From Bacillus pumilus (GTDB taxonomy: Bacteria > Bacillota > Bacilli > Bacillales > Bacillaceae): a DNA stretch of 64,000 nt. The stretch lies in contig MKZN01000004.1 of the NCBI GenBank assembly GCA_001938995.1, positions 124,001 to 188,000 of the forward strand, read 5' to 3'. How positions within the stretch are numbered: the stretch's first letter is position 1; every line of letters begins with the position of its first letter. The notes beneath the pieces are model-generated. The model was not told where the DNA came from. It saw nothing but the letters and a program-made list of their open reading frames with translations, and did no database searches. Positions 9,581-18,741 of the stretch are shown piece by piece. A program made the translations under genes and the position numbers.

Positions 9581-10957
9581 ATGTATAAAAAAAGGAGGTC
9601 GTCACAAGCTAATGTCATTGAAAGGAAAGGTGTTGCACGTACATTGAATGAACAATCTTTATCTTGGTGGCAGCTTTCTCTCATTGGAGTCGGCTGTACA
9701 ATTGGCACTGGGTTCTTCCTCGGTTCCAGCATCGCCATTACAAAGTCCGGTTACTCTGCCTGTATATCGTTTTTACTTGCTGCGGTGGGCACGTATCTTG
9801 TGTTTAAACATTTGGCCGCCATGACAGCCGAAAACCCAGATAAAGGGTCGTTTTGTTCATATGCTCGTAAGGCATTTGGCCGCTGGGCGGGTTTTAGCAA
9901 TGGCTGGGTGTACTGGTTTGCAGAAATGCTGATTACCGGGAGTCAACTGACGGCCATTTCCCTTTTTACTCGTCACTGGTTTCCGTCCATTCCGCTTTGG
10001 GTGCTTTCTGCCATTTATTCTGCCCTTGCCTTATTGGTCATTATCATTGGGCTTTCTTCTTTTCAAAAAACGGAGAATGTCCTGGCGGTATTAAAGACAG
10101 GAGCGATCTTGCTGTTTATGATTCTTGCTGTACTTGTCTTATGTGGCGTTCTCACAGATCAGAAGCCAACCCTGCACTTACCAAACAAGGATGACGAATG
10201 GATGCCACTTGGTCCACTTGGTCTTTGGAATGGATTGATTTATGCGTTCTATGCATTCGGGGGAATTGAAGTGATGGGTCTCATGGCGATTCATTTAAAG
10301 GACCCGAAAGATGCAGCAAAATCTGGACGAGTGATGCTCATCATTCTAGCTGTCATTTATATTGTTTCCATTGGGCTTGCATTACTGCTTGTTCCAGTGA
10401 CAGCCTTTAATGAGAATAGCAGCCCCTTTATTACATCATTAGAGCCGTTTCACTTATCGATTTTTCTCCATATCTTTAATGGGATTTTTATTATTGCAGG
10501 TTTTTCTACCTTGGTGGCATCTCTATATGCCGTCACCACACTGCTCGGTACAATGTCAGAACACGAAGATGCACCCGCTTGTTTTAAACAAAAAGACCCA
10601 TCTCATGTCAGATGGTCTTCGATTATCCTAACAGCTGCGGGCTTGATCGTCTCGATTTTACTTGCGCTCTTTTTGTCCAAACATATCTATGAGCACCTGA
10701 CAACAGCTGCGGGTCTTACCCTTCTATATACATGGGTATTCATTCTGCTCTCGAGTAAAAAACTATCAAAGCCCTCCACTCGCCAAACGGTGGAAATGCT
10801 TCTTGCACTCTTCTTAATAGGTGCCGCCATTTCTGGCACTCTCACAGAGGCAAGCGGAAGACCTGGCTTTTTTATCAGTATTGGGATCATTGCCGTGATT
10901 GGCATCATGGTGCTAGTGATGAGAAAAAAGTGGAAACAGGATCAGACCGCATCATAA
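9581..10957 (+). CDS. ycgH: Amino acid permease of the APC superfamily (YcgH)
   Basis: About 458 residues with twelve predicted membrane spans. The first span carries IGVGCTIGTGFFLGSS, the substrate-binding signature of APC permeases, and FYAFGGIEVMGLMA marks span 6. The substrate is unknown. The start is uncertain: ATG 9581 has no good ribosome binding site, while a strong AAAGGAGG lies at 9588-9595 with no canonical in-frame start at the right distance. A TTG further in (before NEQSLSWW) would be an alternative. The 3' end overlaps ycgG by 6 bp tail to tail. Confidence 0.85.
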   Translation: MYKKRRSSQANVIERKGVARTLNEQSLSWWQLSLIGVGCTIGTGFFLGSSIAITKSGYSACISFLLAAVGTYLVFKHLAAMTAENPDKGSFCSYARKAFGRWAGFSNGWVYWFAEMLITGSQLTAISLFTRHWFPSIPLWVLSAIYSALALLVIIIGLSSFQKTENVLAVLKTGAILLFMILAVLVLCGVLTDQKPTLHLPNKDDEWMPLGPLGLWNGLIYAFYAFGGIEVMGLMAIHLKDPKDAAKSGRVMLIILAVIYIVSIGLALLLVPVTAFNENSSPFITSLEPFHLSIFLHIFNGIFIIAGFSTLVASLYAVTTLLGTMSEHEDAPACFKQKDPSHVRWSSIILTAAGLIVSILLALFLSKHIYEHLTTAAGLTLLYTWVFILLSSKKLSKPSTRQTVEMLLALFLIGAAISGTLTEASGRPGFFISIGIIAVIGIMVLVMRKKWKQDQTAS

Positions 10958-11710
10958 TTTCATCATGTTTTTTAATGCAGTAAATGGACATTTGGCGGAG
11001 GCTGGTTTCTCCGCCTCTTCATCTGGGAGGAAATATTGCTTCCATTCACGATTTGTCGGATCACCGTACCATTTTAATGAAGAATGCACACTGACTTGAT
11101 CATAGGCATTCAGCCGCTTACGAACGAGCTGGCTCATTTTTTGGCCAAATGCGGATGATCCATTCAATTTCTCAAACACCCATCTAGGCTGAAACGCCAG
11201 CATGACATAAGGGAAGTGGCGGCTTTTCCTAAGTCTATGTGCCGGTGTCGAACACAATATAAAATACGCTTCCCCATGAAAGCAATATTCCCACTGACGA
11301 TGATCTGTGTCTACCGGGATATCCTCAGGCCATGCCACTTCATCCTTCTCGTGTAACCGTTGAAGCAAAGACCAGAACTGATGCTCAAATTCTTCTAGCG
11401 GGCTTTCCTTTAAGTCTTGCGGCGTTTCAAAAAAGCAGATGAATGAGGCATATTGACCGGTTTGTTTTGCACAGCCTTGATATTCCCTTAACAGCTCTGC
11501 CAACTCATTGACAGCTTCTTCCCCCCTTGGGTCACCGACAAACCCATAACGCAAATGATCGAGCAAAAATCCTTGTCTTCCTGGTACACAAGGGAACGTA
11601 TCTGCCTCATCTCCTACCATCTCTCCAAATTGTGTGAAAGCATCCTGCTTCCATTCCTCTAGTGATCGTAGATTTTGATCAAGGCAACTTTTTGCATATA
11701 GCTGGGCCAT
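10952..11710 (-). CDS. ycgG: YqcI/YcgG family protein
   Basis: 252 residues in this reading. The family (YqcI_YcgG) is found in Bacillus and actinobacteria with unknown function; some members sit near heme or chlorophyll-type enzymes. Recognisable parts are CVPGRQGFL near the N terminus, SFICFFETP, and the closing SSLKWYGDPTNREWKQYFLPDE, which is the best conserved stretch. A longer frame begins with GTG at 11809 but lacks a ribosome binding site. The ATG at 11710 follows GAGGTGGAAGGA and gives the usual YcgG size. Confidence 0.75.
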   Translation of the reverse strand: MAQLYAKSCLDQNLRSLEEWKQDAFTQFGEMVGDEADTFPCVPGRQGFLLDHLRYGFVGDPRGEEAVNELAELLREYQGCAKQTGQYASFICFFETPQDLKESPLEEFEHQFWSLLQRLHEKDEVAWPEDIPVDTDHRQWEYCFHGEAYFILCSTPAHRLRKSRHFPYVMLAFQPRWVFEKLNGSSAFGQKMSQLVRKRLNAYDQVSVHSSLKWYGDPTNREWKQYFLPDEEAEKPASAKCPFTALKNMMKL

Positions 11711-11834
11711 TTCCTTCCACCTCGTTTTAGCGTCTTCTCCATAGCCTATGAGTGGAAAAAGGCTGTGGTGACTGTCCTTCAACGAGTTTGCGGTTGACCA
11801 ACCTGACACACTAGCGAATGGATCGATTCTATTT

Positions 11835-12227
11835 TTAAAGCCGCTTTAAGCGCTTATTCATTAAAAAGACAGAATCCCACGTCCAATAAATAAGGGCTGC
11901 ACAAAAGCTAAACAGATATACATCAAAACTAATGAACACGACAAGACCATAATCAATCCATAACGCCAAAACCGTACAAACCACCCATGCCCCAATAAAA
12001 TAAACAAATAAATCACGTTTTCGAAACATTGCCGGGTATCGATGTAAAACGATCTGGATAGGTGTAGCAAATATCAAATACGCGATCAAAATGAACAGAC
12101 TATTCATCTGAAAATAACCAATTCCAACATCCGGCGAGGTGAATATGAGGGTATAAGCGAACGTTGCCGATATGGTAGAAAGAGTGATCATACATACATA
12201 GTTAAATATAGGGGAAAATATTCGCAT
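11835..12227 (-). CDS. Four-span membrane protein, possibly UPF0715 family
   Basis: 130 residues with about four predicted membrane helices and an AAGGAG spaced correctly before ATG 12227. The layout (an early TM pair, then the YLIFATPIQIVLHRYP segment, then two more spans) recalls the Bacillus UPF0715 proteins such as YwlA, but this is from memory and weak. It lies 25 bp or more beyond the longest ycgG frame and may be cotranscribed with ycgG. Function unknown. Confidence 0.65.
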   Translation of the reverse strand: MRIFSPIFNYVCMITLSTISATFAYTLIFTSPDVGIGYFQMNSLFILIAYLIFATPIQIVLHRYPAMFRKRDLFVYFIGAWVVCTVLALWIDYGLVVFISFDVYLFSFCAALIYWTWDSVFLMNKRLKRL

Positions 12228-12303
12228 TGCCTAAACTCCTTGATGACCATTTTCTTTACAACCCTTCATTATGAAAGAATCTCCTCTAAAATGTCAATCA
12301 TTA

Positions 12304-12336
12304 GAAAAAACAGACGGACAGTGCCAGCCTGTTTTT
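12304..12336 (-). terminator. Terminator downstream of ycgF
   Basis: AACAGGCTGG / TCCGTCTGTT stem with a following T run on the minus strand. Confidence 0.78.
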
Positions 12337-12348
12337 ACTTCGATCATT

Positions 12349-12978
12349 CTAACCAATCAATGCCATGACACCTTGATAACCAAAATACACACCGAATCCT
12401 AGTAAAGATAATCCTGCGAGAATGGATAAACCATGTAAAATCCGCTCATTTAAATAGCGTCTAAATGTACTGGCGAGTAACGCCATACTAAAATCCCACA
12501 TGAGCATTCCAATAAAAATAGCCATACTATACATCAGCATTTGGGATGCACCATACTTATCAATCGTATTCGCCAAGATGCTTCCATAAATCCCAAGCCA
12601 AAATAATATACTGAGCGGGTTGGAAAGAGAAATGAAAAACCCAGTTGCGAACGATTGACCGATCGACGTATTTCCTACGTCCTCCTTTGGGTTTTCCTGT
12701 AAATTGATTTTACGAAGGCTTTCAATGCCAGTATAGGTAAGAACGAAAAAGCCGAACAACCATAAAAAGGTTTTCACAAGAGGTGCGGTCAAAAGCTGGG
12801 CGACACCAAAATAAATGAGGAGCATATACACAATATCCGCAGCCATGGCTCCCACACCAAAAATCCATGCATGCCAAAATCCACTTTTAATCCCTCTGTC
12901 AATTTGGGCTGCATTCACTGGGCCAACAGGCGCTGAAAGTGACAATCCCAAGAAGATATAACCAAAAAACACCGTCAC
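12349..12978 (-). CDS. ycgF: LysE/RhtB family amino acid exporter YcgF
   Basis: 209 residues with six predicted membrane spans. The N-terminal GLSLSAPVGPVNAAQIDRGI is the LysE/RhtB signature, and the FATGFFISLSNPLSILFWLG segment in the middle is also diagnostic. It probably exports an amino acid; the substrate is not predictable. The GTG at 12978 is 8 bases from AAGGAGG; the GTG at 12984 is too close. B. subtilis has ycgF next to ycgG in the same order. Confidence 0.87.
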   Translation of the reverse strand: MTVFFGYIFLGLSLSAPVGPVNAAQIDRGIKSGFWHAWIFGVGAMAADIVYMLLIYFGVAQLLTAPLVKTFLWLFGFFVLTYTGIESLRKINLQENPKEDVGNTSIGQSFATGFFISLSNPLSILFWLGIYGSILANTIDKYGASQMLMYSMAIFIGMLMWDFSMALLASTFRRYLNERILHGLSILAGLSLLGFGVYFGYQGVMALIG

Positions 12979-13144
12979 ATACACGTCCTCCTTTTGATGC
13001 TGACTTGTACATGTTATTCACAAACTTGGCGTTTTAGTACAAGTCGTTTGTCTTCTATCAGCCCGGCCTAAAAACAACCTGAAGACTAAGATAGACGGTT
13101 CCTTGTGCGGTGATATGGAGGGCACCAAACACGCTGAAAGCTAA

Positions 13145-14332
13145 TTATCGATCGGCTTTCAGCGTAGCATGTTGCGTTAGAATCTCCTCTTTTTTTCGAG
13201 AGCGATTCATTTGAATCGCTGCGGCAAACAGGAGAACAGCGATAAAGGCAAACACAAGAACCGCACTTGCGGCACCTGCCCATTCAAGACTAAAGCCGAT
13301 CAAAAAGGACAAGCAAGCACCACCTAAACTAGCTGCTGCAATAAAATAACTCGTCGCCTCATCGATGGCATTTTCAATCATTAATGCCGATGCCGTCAGA
13401 GCGATTGGGAACATACCAGCTGCACATAAACCAATGAAAAAGATGAGAAGTAGTTGTACAGTTGTCTGTGTTGTGAGGGCAAAGGCAACGAGTAACAGAA
13501 TCATAAGAGCTGCACTTATCTTCAAAAATCGCAAGGGATGTAGTTGATCTGCTTTTCTCGCAATGATGGTTCGACCAATGACGATGGCAGTCCAAAAGAT
13601 CGAGACAGCAAAGAGACTCCAATCGTCTCCCCCTTTTTCTAACATGATAGACGGTAAAAAGTTCGCAAAATTCGTTTCGATCCCTGCATAGAAAAAGGCA
13701 AAGCATATCATCAGAACCACAATCATTCGATTGTTTCGATCAAGAAGCAAGGACGTCTTCTTCACCTCATGCGAAGGTCCTTTCATTTGACCACTAGGTA
13801 ATTTACGCATAAAAACAACCCAAAGCAGGAGGAAAATTGTCAAGGCCGCGACCTGAATGAAAAACACATAATGCCACGTCTGTTCTGTGACGGTCAGCAA
13901 AATCACAAGCGGAAATAATAACGCACCTAAACCAAAGAAGACTTCCATGATGCTAATTCGTTTTGCACTGTTTTCCATCGAAATCACATACGCCCCCGCC
14001 GTTGTCTCAAGACTGCCCGCCCCGCTTCCTAGAAAGAAACCTGCCAGAACGAGTGTCGTCCAGCCTGGCACTAGCAATGCAAGAAGCAGCGACACAATCA
14101 TCAATAGCAGTCCCATGGTCAGAACGGCGCCATAGCCTTTTTTCCTCACTAAAATAGGCGATAAAAGAACACCGGATAAAAACCCAATAAACTGAAAAAA
14201 GATTAAAGAAGATAATTCCCCTGGACCCTTATCATAGACAGCCAGTAAATAAGGAGTTAAGCTGCCAAAAAACACATGAATGGTCCCAATAAAAAAATAA
14301 AAAACACAACCAAAATAAAATACCTTTTTCAT
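13145..14332 (-). CDS. MFS sugar transporter, GlcP-like, last gene of the ntd cluster
   Basis: 395 residues with twelve predicted spans. In B. subtilis the gene after ntdC is glcP (yhjI), a glucose/mannose:proton symporter of this size; similarity of layout suggests the same, though export of the kanosamine product is also possible. The start is ATG 14332 behind AGAGGAAG; the longer frame from 14434 runs back through the terminator and into ntdC. A strong hairpin with a T run sits between ntdC and this gene, so expression may be lower than the ntdABC part. A hairpin at 13132-13164 overlaps the stop codon but has no T run. Confidence 0.78.
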   Translation of the reverse strand: MKKVFYFGCVFYFFIGTIHVFFGSLTPYLLAVYDKGPGELSSLIFFQFIGFLSGVLLSPILVRKKGYGAVLTMGLLLMIVSLLLALLVPGWTTLVLAGFFLGSGAGSLETTAGAYVISMENSAKRISIMEVFFGLGALLFPLVILLTVTEQTWHYVFFIQVAALTIFLLLWVVFMRKLPSGQMKGPSHEVKKTSLLLDRNNRMIVVLMICFAFFYAGIETNFANFLPSIMLEKGGDDWSLFAVSIFWTAIVIGRTIIARKADQLHPLRFLKISAALMILLLVAFALTTQTTVQLLLIFFIGLCAAGMFPIALTASALMIENAIDEATSYFIAAASLGGACLSFLIGFSLEWAGAASAVLVFAFIAVLLFAAAIQMNRSRKKEEILTQHATLKADR

Positions 14333-14347
14333 CTTTTCACTTCCTCT

Positions 14348-14379
14348 AAAAAGGAGCGGAGTCTTTCTATCTCCGCTCC
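14348..14379 (-). terminator. Terminator between ntdC and the sugar transporter gene
   Basis: Perfect 9-bp stem GGAGCGGAG / CTCCGCTCC with a 9-base loop, followed on the minus strand by TTTTTAGAGG. The same T run leads into the transporter ribosome binding site, so it could act as an attenuator. Confidence 0.82.
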
Positions 14380-14391
14380 ACCTCATGATGA

Positions 14392-15435
14392 TCATGCACG
14401 GGCAGAAGCCACAGCCTCTTCCCTCTCGAAGCATGTATTTAAAGCCGCCTGTGCACGATACCCATCTTCAAAGTCTGCCACTTTCATATGCGATGGATAT
14501 GGATCGGTATTCACCCAGTGCAACAGCTGATCACGGAATGTATCGGACCATCCATAAAACTCATTCGATGGATCCGTCAACAAGGTTTGCGGCATTTGGT
14601 GACGTTCTACACACAAACCATCACTCACTTCATATTCGTTTTTCATGTTCGTATGGTATTTGAATACCTTGTCATGTCCAACCACTTCCACACTAAACCC
14701 ACATTCCTCAGGCTGTGTACTTTTGGACGTGACCAAATGAAAGAAAACCCGATTCTCCATTTGACCAAAAATTTCTGTATGGTCATCGACCTGCACCTTT
14801 TTCTCTTCTTTTTCCTTTACATGTGTCAGCATCTTAGTGTTCAGTGATTCTTTTCTCATTTCGCTGCCAAATAAGTACCACAACATATCAATTAAGTGAA
14901 TCCCAAGATCTCCTAACGCCCCGCTTGTTCGCAGACTCTCATTGCTATCTCTCCATGAAAAAGTCTTTCGTCGGAGTGCACTGTTTTTCTTAAAGTGGGT
15001 TCTGATCGTCAAGATACGACCTAGTTCACCATTGACAATCAAGTTCTTCATAATATTCACAAAGGATAAGTACCGATAATTAAAGCCCATACTGGCTTGT
15101 ACTTGGAACTGTTTGGCTGTCTCTACCATCTCCTTCGCTTCTGTCAGCGACACAGCCATCGGTTTTTCACATAAAATCGGCTGTCCCGCTCTTAGCGCTT
15201 GAAGGGCATGGTCCCTGTGACAAAAATTAGGGGAAGCAATAATCAATCCATCAGATGCATCCGCCAGTGTATCAATACTTGCATACACCCGCCCTCCATA
15301 TTGTTTAATGAAGCCTTGCGCAACCGTTTCGTGCAAGTCGTATACTCCGGATAGTTCTGCACCTTTGATCGTTGATAATGCTCTTGCATGTGCTTTTGCA
15401 ATATTCCCTGCTCCAACAATTCCAATTTTCTTCAT
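14392..15435 (-). CDS. ntdC: Glucose-6-phosphate 3-dehydrogenase NtdC
   Basis: 347-residue Gfo/Idh/MocA oxidoreductase. The Rossmann motif GIVGAGNIAKAHARAL opens the protein and CEKPMAVSLTEAKEM carries the conserved lysine. In B. subtilis NtdC oxidises glucose-6-phosphate at C3 with NAD, producing the 3-oxo sugar used by NtdA. The ATG at 15435 overlaps the ntdB stop (ATGA) and follows GAGGAGG, so it is translationally coupled. The ntdA-ntdB-ntdC order is the known pathway order. Confidence 0.9.
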   Translation of the reverse strand: MKKIGIVGAGNIAKAHARALSTIKGAELSGVYDLHETVAQGFIKQYGGRVYASIDTLADASDGLIIASPNFCHRDHALQALRAGQPILCEKPMAVSLTEAKEMVETAKQFQVQASMGFNYRYLSFVNIMKNLIVNGELGRILTIRTHFKKNSALRRKTFSWRDSNESLRTSGALGDLGIHLIDMLWYLFGSEMRKESLNTKMLTHVKEKEEKKVQVDDHTEIFGQMENRVFFHLVTSKSTQPEECGFSVEVVGHDKVFKYHTNMKNEYEVSDGLCVERHQMPQTLLTDPSNEFYGWSDTFRDQLLHWVNTDPYPSHMKVADFEDGYRAQAALNTCFEREEAVASARA

Positions 15436-16298
15436 GAATGTGCCTCCTCATGTTTATACATCACTGTTTTCAATGTTTCATAGATTCCTTTTGCATATCC
15501 ATGATGACAAACTTGATGATGGTGTCGTTTCGCCTCTGGCGTTGCATTTTGGACGAGGAAACCATGCGTGACGGCTTGAAGCATCCGCAAATCGTTCCCA
15601 CTATCACCAAAGGCAAATCCACGATCTTTTGGAAGTTCATATTGATTGAGCATAAAACGGGCAATTTCATCTTTCCCTGTCCCTACTGGTAAAAAATCGA
15701 CATCATAGCAATCAGCCGGGTCACCAGCGAGCGGATTGCATTTGTTGATATTGACCGCCACACCGTGCTCTTTGGCAAGTGTTTGAATAAATGATAGTTG
15801 GTGGAGATCTGTTCGTTCATCCTGCTCCTGATAATAGAAATTCTTCTTATACCCTGAGCTACCCAGTTGTGTTTGCGCCCTAAGGGTGATTCCTTTTTCA
15901 CGTATGATTTGCAGAATGGCTTCCATTTTTCCATCTGAAAAGTCTTTCTCATCCAATCGCTTCAACCACTTTGCATCAGGCTCCCCAAAGTACTCTTTCG
16001 ACGTGTACACAATGTCAGTCCCTAAATTGGACGCAATAAAATGCGGGAATTGATGGAATCCGCCTTTTTCCATTTTGCTCGTGACAGAATCGAGACTGCT
16101 CCCCGTCACCCAGCCCAGCATCAACTGACTTGACTCACTCTTTTCCGCCACAAATGCTTCTAAACGCTTCACATCCTCTCTCTGTTCCTCTGTCATTCCG
16201 TGAGAATAATAGGTTTCGTCAAAGTCACAGAACACGATCCATTGCGGATTTTGCGGATGATTCAGCAATTGTTTATTGAACGGAAGATTTGATAACAT
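15432..16298 (-). CDS. ntdB: Kanosamine-6-phosphate phosphatase NtdB
   Basis: 288-residue HAD-superfamily (Cof-type) phosphatase. The nucleophile motif is FCDFDETYYS near residue 27, and FAFGDSGNDLRML carries the acidic motif IV. NtdB releases kanosamine (3-amino-3-deoxyglucose) from its 6-phosphate. The longest frame reaches 16484, but its first 62 residues overlap ntdA. The ATG at 16298, behind GAGGGGG, is the credible start and leaves a 26-bp overlap with ntdA. Confidence 0.9.
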   Translation of the reverse strand: MLSNLPFNKQLLNHPQNPQWIVFCDFDETYYSHGMTEEQREDVKRLEAFVAEKSESSQLMLGWVTGSSLDSVTSKMEKGGFHQFPHFIASNLGTDIVYTSKEYFGEPDAKWLKRLDEKDFSDGKMEAILQIIREKGITLRAQTQLGSSGYKKNFYYQEQDERTDLHQLSFIQTLAKEHGVAVNINKCNPLAGDPADCYDVDFLPVGTGKDEIARFMLNQYELPKDRGFAFGDSGNDLRMLQAVTHGFLVQNATPEAKRHHHQVCHHGYAKGIYETLKTVMYKHEEAHS

Positions 16299-17598
16299 GT
16301 TGTACCCCCTCAATGACCGCCTCTTGATCTTGTAGAGGCATCCCTGGGTAAAGTGGCAAATGGAGTAATTGCTGTGCTGCTTTCTCCGTGTGTGGAAGCG
16401 TCGTTTGTTTATATTTCTCAGAAACAAGGGTCGTTTGGTGCTGGTGGGATAGAATTGGATAGTATACATCTGTCTCAATACCATTCTCTAATAGTTGTTT
16501 TGCTACTTGATCACGATCCCCTTTGATCACTCTGATCGGAAACAGATGCCACACATGATCATTTGTCAGCTTTGGAAGCTTGATATACCCTTCATCTTCA
16601 AGCGTTTGTAGCTGATCAATATAACGCTTCGCCAAGTAAAAGCGCTTGAAGTTTTGCAGTCCTAAATACTTCATTCGCTCAAGACCGATGGCTGCCTGCA
16701 AGTTATCAATCTTTGAATTAAAGCCGTAGTTACTACGCTTCACATTTTTCTTGCCTGAGGCAAAGCCATGGTAGCTGATTTCCATGCATTTCTCCGCAAG
16801 AGCTTCATCATTTGTCGCGATGGCTCCTGCCTTGCCGCAGACTCCTAGGTTTTTGTATGGATTAAAGCTGAGAACTAGTCCATCTCCAAATGCCCCAAGT
16901 CCGCTACTGCCTATCGCCTGACAGCCGTCCTCTATCATTTTCAGACCATGCTCTTTCGCAATCGTAGAAATGGCTTTCATATCCGCTTGTTTGCCATATA
17001 AGTGAACCGGGAGAATACACACCGTTTTCTCTGTGATATGTTTCTTTATTTCTTGCGGAGCTAGGCAGTAAGTTTCTGGGTCAATATCGGCATAGACCGG
17101 AACGGCTCCAATGGCAAGCACCGCATTCTCTGTTGCAGCAAAGCTATTAGCAGGTAAGATGACTTCATCTCCAGGATGGACACCTGCTGATATGAGACTG
17201 ATCATAAGCGCATCTGTTCCGCTTGAAGTAGCAATGACATATTTTTTCTCTAAATAATCAGACAAAGTCTGTTCAAACAATGGAATATATGGGCCTGAAG
17301 TAAAACGACCAGAATCCAAGACTTCTTTCAGCACCTGCATAATATCAACAATTTCATCCTCTGTAATGAGCTTATCAACGGGTAAGAACGGTATCTTTTT
17401 TTCCTTATTTTGTTTATAATGAAAGAGAATTTTTTCCAAACCCAGCTGTTGAATATCTTGCTCAAGGAACGTTTTCAACTTTTCATTTGCTAGATTCTTT
17501 TCAACCAAATCCGATTTCACTTGAACACCTTGATTGATCATATCCAACAAAGGGAGATAATCCTTGCTTTTACCTGATATCTTCGTCAATATTTGCAT
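16273..17598 (-). CDS. ntdA: 3-oxo-glucose-6-phosphate:glutamate aminotransferase NtdA
   Basis: 441 residues, the same length as B. subtilis NtdA as I recall it, and alike along the whole protein. PLP-dependent DegT/DnrJ/EryC1 fold: ATSSGTDALMI near the phosphate cup, LSFNPYKNLGVCGKAGA with the Schiff-base lysine near residue 246, and NYGFNSKIDNLQAAIGLERM. It transfers the amino group from glutamate to the unstable 3-oxo sugar phosphate made by NtdC, giving kanosamine-6-phosphate. First gene of the operon, with GGAGGG before ATG 17598. Confidence 0.93.
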   Translation of the reverse strand: MQILTKISGKSKDYLPLLDMINQGVQVKSDLVEKNLANEKLKTFLEQDIQQLGLEKILFHYKQNKEKKIPFLPVDKLITEDEIVDIMQVLKEVLDSGRFTSGPYIPLFEQTLSDYLEKKYVIATSSGTDALMISLISAGVHPGDEVILPANSFAATENAVLAIGAVPVYADIDPETYCLAPQEIKKHITEKTVCILPVHLYGKQADMKAISTIAKEHGLKMIEDGCQAIGSSGLGAFGDGLVLSFNPYKNLGVCGKAGAIATNDEALAEKCMEISYHGFASGKKNVKRSNYGFNSKIDNLQAAIGLERMKYLGLQNFKRFYLAKRYIDQLQTLEDEGYIKLPKLTNDHVWHLFPIRVIKGDRDQVAKQLLENGIETDVYYPILSHQHQTTLVSEKYKQTTLPHTEKAAQQLLHLPLYPGMPLQDQEAVIEGVQHVIKSSVQ

Positions 17599-17707
17599 TC
17601 CATTCCCTCCAATTCATCAATCCCATTTGCTAACGTTTAACTTGTTTCACATTGTAAATGATGTTATCGATTTCAGAACAATAACTTTGTGTAAAGGATT
17701 TGTTAAT
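17599..17707. promoter_or_regulatory. Divergent ntdA / ntdR control region
   Basis: 109 bp between the two divergent starts. It holds an ATCGAT core within GAAATCGATAAC, a CG-centred pattern possible for a LacI-family operator, and TTGTTC with TACAAT (19-base gap) toward ntdA. In B. subtilis NtdR activates ntdABC in response to the product. No site here is certain. Confidence 0.4.
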
Positions 17708-18697
17708 ATGTGTACAATTTATGAAATTGCCAAACGCTGCGGGGTTTCGACCACCACTGTTTCCCGGGTGCTCAACCAACATCCCTATGTATCAGAAGAA
17801 AAACGACAGCTCATTTTACAAGTGATGAAAGAAATGGAATATACCCCAAGTTCAGCTGCCCGCACCCTTCGGTCACATCAGACAAAAACCATTGCGGTGT
17901 CTGTGCCAGCTGTGGATCATCCTTTTTTTGCACAACTGATTAAGGGAATTTCAAAGGAAGCCTTGAATCAAGGGTATAAGACGATCGTACTCCAGACGTT
18001 TTACCAAAAGGCACTTGAACTGGAAGGGCTTCAACTTTTAAAAAGAAAAGAAGTGGATGGCGTCATCCTAGGGGCATTAGAGAATGATTGGAAAAAGATC
18101 GAACCCTTTTTGACGAATGGCCCGATCGTGATGGCCAATGAATATCATCAAACAGCGGACATCCCGATTATTGGATACGATGAACGAGAAGCCACGTACA
18201 AAGCTGTAGACTATTTGATTCAAACAGGGCGTGAGTCCATTGGATTTTGTTTTGACACGGAGAGCAGTGAGGCACAAAAACAGAGAAAACAAGGCTATCT
18301 CGATGCTCTATCCGCACATGGATTACCACTACAGGAAGATTGGTTATTCGGTGAGGCTTTTACCATTGAAGACGGCTTTCGTTTAATGGACATGATCTAT
18401 GGCATGACGGAGCCACCGGATGCCATTTTCACTGGCAATGATCAAGTCGCCGCAGGGCTTATTAAACAAGCCATTTCTTACGGCTATCGCATTCCTGAGG
18501 ATCTAGCAGTCATCGGTTATGACAATCAAGATATTTGTGAAGTGACAGCACCAACGATCACAACCATTGATATCCCGATTGTCTCCCTTGGTCAACAGTC
18601 TGTGCAGCAATTGATTCAGCTACTTCAACAGCAAAAACCATTACAGCGTGAACACATCCAGCTGCCCACCCAGCTCGTAACAAGAGAATCTACATAA
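17708..18697 (+). CDS. ntdR: LacI-family regulator of the ntd operon
   Basis: 329 residues from ATG 17708, the size of B. subtilis NtdR; AAAGGA lies 10 bases upstream. The reading frame can be extended to 17564, but that part runs into ntdA on the other strand. An N-terminal helix-turn-helix (TIYEIAKRCGVSTTTVSRVLNQHPYVS) is followed by a periplasmic-binding-protein-like sensor domain with ALENDW, PIIGYDE and AIFTGNDQVAAG. In B. subtilis NtdR senses neotrehalosadiamine or kanosamine and switches the operon on. Confidence 0.88.
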   Translation: MCTIYEIAKRCGVSTTTVSRVLNQHPYVSEEKRQLILQVMKEMEYTPSSAARTLRSHQTKTIAVSVPAVDHPFFAQLIKGISKEALNQGYKTIVLQTFYQKALELEGLQLLKRKEVDGVILGALENDWKKIEPFLTNGPIVMANEYHQTADIPIIGYDEREATYKAVDYLIQTGRESIGFCFDTESSEAQKQRKQGYLDALSAHGLPLQEDWLFGEAFTIEDGFRLMDMIYGMTEPPDAIFTGNDQVAAGLIKQAISYGYRIPEDLAVIGYDNQDICEVTAPTITTIDIPIVSLGQQSVQQLIQLLQQQKPLQREHIQLPTQLVTREST

Positions 18698-18699
18698 AC

Positions 18700-18733
18700 A
18701 AAAAAGACTGAGATCCCCCTCTCAGTCTTTTAT
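18700..18733. terminator. Bidirectional terminator between ntdR and lctP
   Basis: AAAAGACTGAGA / TCTCAGTCTTTT stem around a C-rich loop. Confidence 0.88.
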
Positions 18734-18741
18734 TTATGCAT

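Noticed and set aside
9529-9738. Minus-strand frame overlapping ycgI and ycgH starts
   Set aside because: Out-of-frame shadow of two well-supported genes with no family features.
13132-13164. CGCTGAAAGC / GCTTTCAGCG hairpin at the end of the sugar transporter gene
   Set aside because: The stem is perfect, but no T run follows on the minus strand and the stop codon is in the loop, so I did not call it a terminator.
16299-16484. 62-residue N-terminal extension of ntdB
   Set aside because: It lies in another frame of ntdA and is unlike HAD phosphatases; the strong ribosome binding site is at 16298.
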